Source of the DNA: Verrucomicrobiaceae bacterium
GTDB taxonomy: Bacteria; Verrucomicrobiota; Verrucomicrobiia; Verrucomicrobiales; Verrucomicrobiaceae
Reading direction: 5' to 3'
NCBI GenBank assembly: GCA_947463285.1
Contig: CANHTV010000058.1
Location: 1 to 13,121 of the forward strand
Length of the DNA stretch: 13,121 bases
Part shown: piece by piece, positions 1 to 6,259 of the stretch
Numbering within the stretch: the stretch's first letter is position 1
Layout of the letters: every line of letters starts with the position of its first letter
Notes under the pieces: generated by a model
The model's input: the letters and a program-made list of their open reading frames with translations, nothing else
Database searches by the model: none
Told to the model about the DNA's origin: nothing
Translations under genes and position numbers: made by a program

Positions 1-128
1 GGATAGGCGCAACTCCGCCGAATGAGAGCCGACGGCTGTGACGTGAGCAAGGGGAGCAGGAGGAGAGTCGCATGTAGGGATAAAGACGCTGCCTTTTGCA
101 GCAGTTTGAGTGCCACCCAAGATGCCAT
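1..128 (-). CDS. Possible 5' end of an exported protein, cut off by the window edge
   Basis: An ATG on the minus strand at 128 opens a frame that stays open to base 1, about 42 codons. The N-terminus begins MASWVALKLLQKAAS and then has a hydrophobic run (HATLLLLPLLTSQPSA) that resembles the core and cleavage region of a signal peptide. It starts 54 bp after the stop of the minus-strand gene at 182-937, a normal intra-operon distance. No Shine-Dalgarno sequence is visible, but most genes here lack one. The rest of the protein is outside the window, so nothing can be said about function. A short leucine-rich frame can arise by chance, so this is only a candidate. Confidence 0.3.
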   Translation of the reverse strand, partial: MASWVALKLLQKAASLSLHATLLLLPLLTSQPSALIRRSCAY

Positions 129-181
129 CAGCTTAGGGGTGCATTCAAGGTGGTTTTTAGATTCTCCACAGCTGCACAAAA

Positions 182-937
182 TCAGCACAGCTGGCTCGTG
201 GCCTCGGCATCGCTTTTCCACGCATGGCTTAGCAGGATCTGGTCATGCTCAGTCGCATAATCCGCAAGCAACCAAGTTTTAGGTGCCACAGCCGCACGGG
301 TCAGCACCGGGCGGTTCGACTGCATGGCCTGGCGGAGTTTTTCCTCCCAGACGGACACGTCTTCTCCAGCGCTCAGCTTCGTGATTGCGCCTGTGGCGTC
401 GTGGACCTGGAAGTCGCCGCCGGTGCTGGCCAGCCTCTCCCAGCCGGTGATTCCCAGACCAGCGATCACACTGCCGGGGGGCAGGGGAGTGGCATGCAGC
501 ATCCAGGCTGGCGGCAAAAGCTGCTGGAGATGCTCCAGATGCGTCGCCCGCACCTGCGCCTGCCAGTGGCTGCGCAGGCCTGGTAAATGCAGCAGGGCAG
601 ACCAGATCGGATCATTCAGCCAAGCTGCGGCACTGCCCATGAGCTGCCAGCCAGCTCCGGTTTCCCCCAGGAGCAGACGGTTGTTTTTAGACAGGTTTTC
701 AGGGGATGATTCAGGCAGCCACGACTGCAAAAACGCGTTCAGCTCGTTGGATAACCGCTGCTTAGACACACGGCGCAGCAGTGCCTCTGTTGCTGAGCGA
801 AAAAGCTCAAGTTCATGCCCCAGTGGCCGCAGATGCTTGAGCCAAGCCTTCGGTGCCTCTTCGAGAAGCGGCACCTTCGGGCTGAGACTGAGGTCATTCA
901 GGCAATGACTGAAAAGCTCTGGCAATAGGACAGACAT
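182..937 (-). CDS. Hypothetical protein, about 251 aa, family not recognised
   Basis: I do not recognise this protein. It is leucine- and tryptophan-rich, mostly predicted helix in the first two thirds, with a more strand-like stretch near the C-terminus (around ITKLSAGEDVSVWEEKLRQAM and TRAAVAPKTWLLADY). There is no signal peptide, no long membrane segment and no recognisable catalytic motif, so it is probably cytoplasmic. The frame extends to 1012, but that would overlap the 3' end of the preceding esterase gene. The ATG at 937 (MSVLLPELFSHCLNDL) avoids the overlap and leaves a 52-bp gap. It lies downstream of the esterase on the same strand and may be co-transcribed. The opposite-strand frame over the same bases is rich in Ser, Arg and Cys and looks like a shadow. 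Confidence 0.6.
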   Translation of the reverse strand: MSVLLPELFSHCLNDLSLSPKVPLLEEAPKAWLKHLRPLGHELELFRSATEALLRRVSKQRLSNELNAFLQSWLPESSPENLSKNNRLLLGETGAGWQLMGSAAAWLNDPIWSALLHLPGLRSHWQAQVRATHLEHLQQLLPPAWMLHATPLPPGSVIAGLGITGWERLASTGGDFQVHDATGAITKLSAGEDVSVWEEKLRQAMQSNRPVLTRAAVAPKTWLLADYATEHDQILLSHAWKSDAEATSQLC

Positions 938-989
938 GCCAAGTCTTTCGGGCAGCCGGGCGCTGGGTTCAAGGCTGGCTTGGGTGGAG

Positions 990-2690
990 TTAGGCTGCCT
1001 TTTTCCCGGCACCGACCTTTTTCTTGGCTTCCTGCTGATTCTTCAGGGCTTCGGCGCGCTTTTGTTGTGTTTGGTGGATCTCCTTCTGCCTCGCGGCGGC
1101 CTGGGCTTCCAGTCCGTTCGGGTTGGCGGGATCAGTGATCATAGGAAAATCATCCGTGCGGAAAGGCGTGAGCGGTAGGCCTTCTGCGGAAAAGACATTA
1201 CACACGGGATTATCACTCCACGCATAGCGCACGGCCACAGGCTGGCTCACCTCCGGGCTGCTGACTTCGATCTGATTCCTGCCTTTTTTGGAGCCACCGA
1301 TGATGCTGGCCTTTGCCCAAACCCACTTCCGGTCAGCGCCACACAGAGCGAAACCCTTGACCTCATCGACATCGACGGTGCGCAGTCCCTGCGGCGCGTG
1401 ATCAAAGGTTAGCAGCGCCTTGCTGTCGCTGATCTGCATGGTTTTGAACTCGGGGCTGCGGTAAACCAGATTCATGCCGTAGTCCTTCACCAAGGCCCAG
1501 CGCGCGAGGCGCTCAGCGACGTCACGCTTGTTTTTGGGGTGAATGTCATTGGCTTCACCGAGATCGGTGATCACGCATTGCCCGCCGTTGGGGATGGCGG
1601 CGAGGGTGCGGGTCTGGCTTTCACGCAGCTCGGCCCAGTCGCTGTCACCGGGAGTTGCAACTTCGTCTTTAAAGTCGGCCAGTTGCACCCAGTAGAAAGG
1701 GAAGTCGCCCTGCTTCCATTCGCTGCGCCAGTGGCTGATCATCAGGGGGAAAAGATAACGGTACTCATGAGCTTGGGAGGCATTGCTTTCACCCTGATAC
1801 CAGATGGCTCCCTTGATGCCGTAGCCAATGATGGGGTTCAGGCAGCCCGCGTAAAGATTGCCGGGACGTTTTTGTCCACGCAGCGGATTCTGCGGCGCGC
1901 GCGGTTGCTTGGAGGTGAAAAACTTGCCCGCCTTTTGAGCCTCTTTGCGGGCCGACATCCAGGCTTGCACCTGGGTTTGATGTTGGGTCATTTGCTTCTC
2001 AAACATCGCGTCCGTGAAGGTCGCTTCCGTCTGCTGCCATTTGGCGATCATGGCCTTAAAGCGAGCATCGCGCTCCAGGACATCGCGCCGCACCCAGGCC
2101 TCGCAGGCGCTGCCGCCCCAGGCGTTGTCGATCAGGCCCACTGGCACGCCCAGCATCTCATGCAGCACGCGGCCATAATGATAACCCACGGCAGTAAAGG
2201 CTGCGACGTTAGTAGGTGAGCATTCCTCCCACTGGCCTTTGAAGTCGTCCTGCAACTCCTGAGTCCCCACGTTTGGCACCGAGATGATGCGCAGACCGGG
2301 GTGCTTGGCGGTGGCGATGTCCAGATCCGCATCCCAAACACTGCCGAGTTTAAAGCCCATGTTGGACTGGCCCGAGCAGAGCCAGACTTCACCGACTAGG
2401 ATGTTTTGTAGCTCGCGCCTGCTGCTGCCCGTGATGATCATCTTCGCGGGTTGCGCGTTTGCTGGCAGGGCATCAAGCTGCACGGTCCACTTGCCCTGAG
2501 CATCCGCTTTGGCCGTCTTGTTTTGGCTGCCCAGCGCGACCTGGATTTCCGTCCCCGGCGTGTCCCAGCCCCAAATCGGATTCACCTGTTTTTGTTGGAG
2601 CACCATATTGTTACCAATGATCGCTGGCAGACGGAGTTGAGCCTGAGCTGCGAGAGTGGTGGAGAGCAGGAGTAAAGTGAGGGCACGCAT
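990..2690 (-). CDS. Sialate O-acetylesterase, SGNH-hydrolase family, exported
   Basis: Members of this family remove O-acetyl groups from sialic acids or other acetylated glycans outside the cytoplasm. Numbered from the ATG at 2690 (566 aa), the protein has a signal peptide (MRALTLLLLSTTLAAQA). An N-terminal beta domain follows, then the nucleophile block GEVWLCSGQSNMGF with Ser109, the second SGNH block IWYQGESN near 296-303, and the Asp-x-His pair (NDIHPKNK) at Asp382/His384. A C-terminal beta segment contains the family-typical region VRYAWSDNPVCNVFSAEGLPLTPFRTD. A GTG eight codons upstream (2714) is also in frame, but it would put eight extra residues before a clean signal peptide. Neither start has a Shine-Dalgarno sequence. 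The last 40 or so residues are an unusual Lys/Gln/Ala-rich tail. The gene is divergent from the FG-GAP gene. The family is secure; the true substrate could be acetyl-xylan or another acetylated polysaccharide. Confidence 0.9.
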   Translation of the reverse strand: MRALTLLLLSTTLAAQAQLRLPAIIGNNMVLQQKQVNPIWGWDTPGTEIQVALGSQNKTAKADAQGKWTVQLDALPANAQPAKMIITGSSRRELQNILVGEVWLCSGQSNMGFKLGSVWDADLDIATAKHPGLRIISVPNVGTQELQDDFKGQWEECSPTNVAAFTAVGYHYGRVLHEMLGVPVGLIDNAWGGSACEAWVRRDVLERDARFKAMIAKWQQTEATFTDAMFEKQMTQHQTQVQAWMSARKEAQKAGKFFTSKQPRAPQNPLRGQKRPGNLYAGCLNPIIGYGIKGAIWYQGESNASQAHEYRYLFPLMISHWRSEWKQGDFPFYWVQLADFKDEVATPGDSDWAELRESQTRTLAAIPNGGQCVITDLGEANDIHPKNKRDVAERLARWALVKDYGMNLVYRSPEFKTMQISDSKALLTFDHAPQGLRTVDVDEVKGFALCGADRKWVWAKASIIGGSKKGRNQIEVSSPEVSQPVAVRYAWSDNPVCNVFSAEGLPLTPFRTDDFPMITDPANPNGLEAQAAARQKEIHQTQQKRAEALKNQQEAKKKVGAGKKAA

Positions 2691-3131
2691 GAAGATCAAA
2701 GAAAACGAGTCCACCTAAACGCCGCGTTACAGCCTCGCATTGCAGGCTGGGGCGGATTGATCAGAGCGGCGGTGGGTGAACTGCGGAAGTAAAGCCAACA
2801 GAAGGACCCAAAGTGCCGCAACCTTCAATGGTTGGATAAAGTGTTCCAAGCCTGCATGAATGTTCCAGAAACAGTTTCAAAATGTAGGGCTCTAAAAATC
2901 TGGGCTTAGCGCACTCTTGTTCACTGATGCATATTCTTTGCCAGATTTGTGCCTTTTGAATCGGATGGTATTTTCGCTGGCTAAGTCTTCTTGAGACAAG
3001 CGACTGTTCTTTAGCGAGCGATCTCCCGAGTTATCTGAAGTCAAGCATCGTCATTCTTCAGGCAAGATTCCATGAGGGCTTTGTGCTCAACATTGACATG
3101 TGGATGCGTTAGCCTCTTTCTTTCCAAATCC
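2691..3131. other. Divergent intergenic region, about 440 bp, no gene found
   Basis: This gap separates the divergently transcribed esterase (minus) and FG-GAP gene (plus), so it should hold both promoters. I found no convincing -35/-10 pair. Small symmetric elements are present: CAACC/GGTTG at 2819-2834, GAAAC-A-GTTTC at 2868-2878, and a direct repeat TGTTCCA at 2842-2848 and 2861-2867. Each is short enough to occur by chance. Open frames here are tiny. The FG-GAP frame extends upstream to 3072, but that extension looks non-coding. Confidence 0.5.
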
Positions 3132-5060
3132 ATGCGCTTATCTCTCCTCCTTCTCGTGTTTCTTTGCGGCTGTGCTTTCGCTGCTGAAGGCCTGCATCCC
3201 ATCAAATACAATCATCCAGGACTGGTGGTGGATCTGGAGGTGGGGCTCTGGGCCTGGCCGGTGCCTTGTGACGCTGATGGTGATGGCGATTTTGATCTGA
3301 TGATCTCTTGCCCGGACAAACCGCATAATGGGGTCTATTTCTTCGAGAACACCACGGGTGATACGGCGAAGAACAAGATGCCTGTGTTTAAGCCCGGCAA
3401 GTTTGTGAGCAAGACCGCCCACTATGTCATGCCCAGCTATGTGAACGGCCAGCTACGCGTGCTGACGCCGGGTACGGAGCATCCGAACTTTCTCAAAACT
3501 GGTCTCGATGAAAAGAAGAAGCTGCCCATCGATGCCAAGTGGTACAAGCCCAAGGGCACCCAGCCGAAAGGCCCCAAGGTGCGGCACAACCAGTGGCGCT
3601 ACACGGACTATGATGGCGATGGCAAGACCGATCTCGTTGTCGGTATCGAGGACTGGAGCTACTACGGCTGGGATGATGCCTGGAATGAAAAAGGGGAGTG
3701 GCTGAACGGGCCACTGCATGGTTTCGTCTTCATCTTCCGCAATGTCGGCACCGACGCTAAGCCCAAGTATGAAAAGGAATTCCGCGTGCAGCCCGTGGAT
3801 ACCTATGGCTGCCCTTCGCCTAACTTTGAGGACTTTGATGGCGATGGTGACCTGGACCTCCTGTGCGGTGAGTTTCTCGATAAATTCACCTACTTCGAAA
3901 ACATCGGCACCCGTACGCAGCCCAAGTATGTCAAGGGTCGCCGCGTGCTGGATGCGGATGGTAAGCACCTGCGCATGGACTTGGAGATGATTGACCCGGT
4001 GGCCTTCGACTGGGATAAGGATGGCGACTTTGATCTCATCTGTGGTGATGAGGATGGGCGTGTGGCCTTCATCGAAAACACTGGCAAGCTCGGTGCTGAC
4101 AAGTCGCCCGTGTTTGCCAGACCGCGCTACTTCAAGCAGGAGTCTGATGAGATTAACTTTGGCGCTCTCGTCACTCTCTTCGGCTGCGACTGGGATGGCG
4201 ATGGCGATACGGATGTCATTGCTGGCAACACGGCGGGCTACATTGCCTTTATCGAAAATCTCAGCGGTCCCGGCGTGGCTGAGCCCAAATTTGCAGCTCC
4301 GGCCAAGCTCAAGGCCGGTGGCAAAACGCTGCGCATCATGGCGGGCAAAAACGGCAGTATCCAAGGCCCGGCTGAAGCCAAATGGGGCTACACCACGCAG
4401 ACGGTGGCTGATTGGGATCACGATGGCGATCTCGATATCGTGGCGAACAGCATTCTTGGAAAAGTGGTGTGGTTTGAAAACACCGGCAGCAAAACCAAGC
4501 CCGAGCTGGCCGCAGAAAAGCCTGTGGAAGTCGAATGGAATGGCGAGCAGCCCAAGCTCGCCTGGGGATGGCTGCGCTCGCTTGGCAAAGGCCTGCTGAC
4601 GCAATGGCGCACCACGCCCGTGGCGATTGACTGGGACAAGGATGGCCTTACGGATCTCGTCATGCTTGATCACGAAGGTTATCTCAGCTTTTTTCAGCGT
4701 ACGAAAACCGGGCTGCAGCCGCCAAAGCGCATCTTTGCTGACAAGAACGGCAAGCTTCTCCAGCTCAACACTGGCACCGCAGGTAAAAGTGGCCGCCGTA
4801 AACTCTGCCTCATGGATTGGGATGGCGATGGCAAGCTCGACATCCTGCTGAACAGCCAGAACGCTCAGTTCCTCCGCCAATCCGGCGAAAAAGACGGCCT
4901 CATTCTTTTCACAGACAGTGGCAACGTCAGCGACCGCAACATCGAAGGTCATGATACCAGCCCGACGCCTGTGGATTGGGACGCGAATGGTTTGCCTGAT
5001 CTGCTCATCGGCGCTGAAGACGGTCGGCTTTATTTCCTGAAGAATCCCAAGGCCAAGTGA
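3132..5060 (+). CDS. Exported FG-GAP/VCBS repeat protein with nine calcium-loop motifs
   Basis: This 642-aa protein (from ATG 3132) has a signal peptide, MRLSLLLLVFLCGCAFA, followed by AEG. The LCGC could hint at a lipobox, but Cys at the -2 position makes signal peptidase I more likely. The mature part is a series of FG-GAP-like repeats. Each carries an Asp-rich calcium loop of the type DxDxDGxxDhhhG and is followed by an aromatic strand ending in FxEN (for example VYFFENT, FTYFENIG, VAFIENTG). I count nine loops, starting near residues 47, 159, 235, 293, 353, 428, 501, 562 and 615. Such domains fold as beta-propeller blades and act in surface adhesion or binding. No catalytic motif is visible. 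The frame has an earlier ATG at 3072, but the signal peptide decides for 3132; no Shine-Dalgarno is visible. The amidohydrolase follows after 41 bp, probably in one operon. Confidence 0.88.
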   Translation: MRLSLLLLVFLCGCAFAAEGLHPIKYNHPGLVVDLEVGLWAWPVPCDADGDGDFDLMISCPDKPHNGVYFFENTTGDTAKNKMPVFKPGKFVSKTAHYVMPSYVNGQLRVLTPGTEHPNFLKTGLDEKKKLPIDAKWYKPKGTQPKGPKVRHNQWRYTDYDGDGKTDLVVGIEDWSYYGWDDAWNEKGEWLNGPLHGFVFIFRNVGTDAKPKYEKEFRVQPVDTYGCPSPNFEDFDGDGDLDLLCGEFLDKFTYFENIGTRTQPKYVKGRRVLDADGKHLRMDLEMIDPVAFDWDKDGDFDLICGDEDGRVAFIENTGKLGADKSPVFARPRYFKQESDEINFGALVTLFGCDWDGDGDTDVIAGNTAGYIAFIENLSGPGVAEPKFAAPAKLKAGGKTLRIMAGKNGSIQGPAEAKWGYTTQTVADWDHDGDLDIVANSILGKVVWFENTGSKTKPELAAEKPVEVEWNGEQPKLAWGWLRSLGKGLLTQWRTTPVAIDWDKDGLTDLVMLDHEGYLSFFQRTKTGLQPPKRIFADKNGKLLQLNTGTAGKSGRRKLCLMDWDGDGKLDILLNSQNAQFLRQSGEKDGLILFTDSGNVSDRNIEGHDTSPTPVDWDANGLPDLLIGAEDGRLYFLKNPKAK

Positions 5061-5101
5061 ACGTGAAAGACGGGCGGTGTTTGATCTGATAACAAGCTCT
5101 C

Positions 5102-6028
5102 ATGAAACGCCGCCATTTTCTTCAAGCCAGTGCTGCTGCTGTCGTCCCTAGCGTGTCATCTGCTCAGGTGGCCCCTGTCGCGACGCGTGTCATTGATACC
5201 CACACGCACTTTTATGATCCCACGCGGGCCCAGGGCGTGCCTTGGCCAGCGGCTGGCTCTAAATTGTATCGCAAGGTCATGCCTTCTGACTGGCGTGCGC
5301 TGGCCTTGCCTCTCGGGGTAAAGGAGACCGTCATCGTGGAGGCCAGTCCCTGGGTGGAGGATAATCAATGGATTCTCGATCTCGCAGTTCAGGAAAAGTG
5401 CATCGTGGGTTTTGTCGGAAACCTTGATCCCAATGATCCCGACTATGCAGCGAACTTGAAACGCTTCGCCGCGAATCCGATTTTTCGAGGCGTGCGTTGG
5501 CGGGCGGACTGGGTGAAGATCGCCGATCAAAAAGAAGCCATCCTCGCGGGCGCCAAGGCACTCGCCGATCATGGCCTGGAGCTGGATCTCAATGGCCCCC
5601 CTGAAATCCTGCCGCACGCGGCGGCTCTTGCGGCGAAGGTGCCAGACCTGCGCATTGTCATCAATCATCTCGGCAGCAGCGGCGATCCGCAGTCGCTAAA
5701 GCCGGGCTGGAAAGAGAACATCAAGCTCGTAGCCGCTCAGAAGAATGTCTGGATGAAAGTCTCAGCCCTCGTCGAGCAGGTGAAGGGACCAGAGGGGCAG
5801 GCACCTCGGGAGGTGGAGTATTATCTGCCGATCCTGGATCATCTCTGGCAGTGCTTTGGTGCCGACCGTCTGATCTATGGTAGCAACTGGCCAGTTAGTG
5901 ATCGCGGCGCTTCCTATGATATCGTTTTTGGGTTGGTGCGTGATTACTTCAGCTCCAAAGGACGAGATGCCTGTGAAAGCTACTTTTGGAAAAACTCCCA
6001 GGCGGCCTATCACTGGATCGAGCGTTGA
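5102..6028 (+). CDS. Tat-exported amidohydrolase, COG3618 / Amidohydro_2 type
   Basis: This 308-aa TIM-barrel metal-dependent hydrolase resembles the L-fuconolactonase, L-rhamnonolactonase and 2-pyrone-4,6-dicarboxylate lactonase group, whose members open lactone rings of sugar acids or related compounds. The N-terminus MKRRHFLQASAAAVV is a twin-arginine signal (RRHFLQ), so the enzyme is probably exported folded. The metal-binding HxH is in IDTHTHFYDP (His34, His36). A further metal-ligand histidine is in INHLGSSGDP (His189). The family's GSDWP block near the C-terminus reads YGSNWPVSDRG, with Asn262 where Asp is usual. Asp267 follows and might compensate. Length is normal for the family. It lies 41 bp after the FG-GAP gene on the same strand and is likely co-transcribed. 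No Shine-Dalgarno is visible. The exact substrate cannot be read. Confidence 0.82.
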   Translation: MKRRHFLQASAAAVVPSVSSAQVAPVATRVIDTHTHFYDPTRAQGVPWPAAGSKLYRKVMPSDWRALALPLGVKETVIVEASPWVEDNQWILDLAVQEKCIVGFVGNLDPNDPDYAANLKRFAANPIFRGVRWRADWVKIADQKEAILAGAKALADHGLELDLNGPPEILPHAAALAAKVPDLRIVINHLGSSGDPQSLKPGWKENIKLVAAQKNVWMKVSALVEQVKGPEGQAPREVEYYLPILDHLWQCFGADRLIYGSNWPVSDRGASYDIVFGLVRDYFSSKGRDACESYFWKNSQAAYHWIER

Positions 6029-6056
6029 TAGACCTCTCTATCCTGTGAATTTTTTT
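6027..6056 (+). terminator. Weak intrinsic terminator candidate after the amidohydrolase
   Basis: A perfect 6-bp inverted repeat, GATAGA (6027-6032) and TCTATC (6037-6042), encloses a 4-base loop and overlaps the stop codon. Seven T residues follow at 6050-6056. The stem is AT-rich, and seven bases separate it from the T-run, so termination would be weak at best. Confidence 0.3.
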
Positions 6057-6077
6057 GATATGCTGAATGATTAACAA

Positions 6078-6095
6078 CCAGATACACGAATCTGG
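6078..6095. repeat. Short perfect inverted repeat
   Basis: CCAGAT (6078-6083) and ATCTGG (6090-6095) are exact reverse complements separated by six bases. It lies 50 bp after the amidohydrolase stop. It could be a second hairpin limiting read-through or an operator; no T-run of note follows. Confidence 0.35.
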
Positions 6096-6112
6096 GTCTT
6101 TAATTCAGTGAA

Positions 6113-6128
6113 TGTGAATAACATCACT
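6113..6128. promoter_or_regulatory. CRP/FNR-family-like binding site upstream of the ATPase gene
   Basis: TGTGA (6113-6117), six bases, then TCACT (6124-6128) matches nine of ten defined positions of the Escherichia coli CRP core TGTGA-N6-TCACA. AA precedes the first half-site, which also fits the wider consensus. The centre is about 140 bp upstream of the ATPase start, further away than typical activator sites. Chance occurrence in AT-rich DNA is possible, but a second, perfect copy exists at 11036-11053. Confidence 0.4.
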
Positions 6129-6259
6129 CAAAAACGAGATGTGTAGTCTTACGAATCTGAAAATTTTCGCAAATAAACGAAGAAACTGCTTTAATTTTCA
6201 AGGGTGGGTAATATTTTCAATAGTTAATACAGTATAACAGAAATCTTAATAATCGCGTT

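Larger units (their letters stand above)
6029..6259. other. AT-rich intergenic region before the ATPase gene
   Basis: The 231-bp gap is strikingly AT-rich: bases 6061-6240 contain 122 A or T out of 180, in a window that is otherwise clearly GC-rich. It holds the terminator candidate at its 5' edge, a 6-bp inverted repeat at 6078-6095 and a CRP-like site at 6113-6128. A TATAAC hexamer at 6233-6238 could serve as a -10 element for the ATPase gene, but no good -35 stands 16-18 bp before it. No gene is visible. Confidence 0.6.

Noticed and set aside
22..282. 86-codon plus-strand open frame at the window start
   Set aside because: Low-complexity basic/serine product, no ribosome binding site, and it overlaps the minus-strand gene end.
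324..908. 194-codon plus-strand open frame opposite the hypothetical gene
   Set aside because: Its product is rich in Ser, Arg, Cys and Pro with no domain, typical of a shadow; the minus frame has normal composition.
2691..2714. GTG start at 2714 for the esterase
   Set aside because: It adds eight residues ahead of a complete signal peptide and has no ribosome binding site; ATG at 2690 is simpler.
2856..2909. 17-residue open frame in the divergent gap (MNVPETVSKCRALKIWA)
   Set aside because: No Shine-Dalgarno, no recognisable feature, and length expected by chance.
3453..4952. 499-codon open frame on the minus strand, antisense to the FG-GAP gene
   Set aside because: The repeated GAT-GGC-GAT codons of the calcium loops read on the other strand as Ile-Ala-Ile, giving the recurrent IAIAIPI pattern. 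It is a mirror of the DGD repeats, while the plus frame has a signal peptide and a known fold.
6029..6259. AT-rich gap as a possible replication origin
   Set aside because: No DnaA boxes of the TTATNCACA type, no iterons, and no dnaA, dnaN, rep or par genes nearby.
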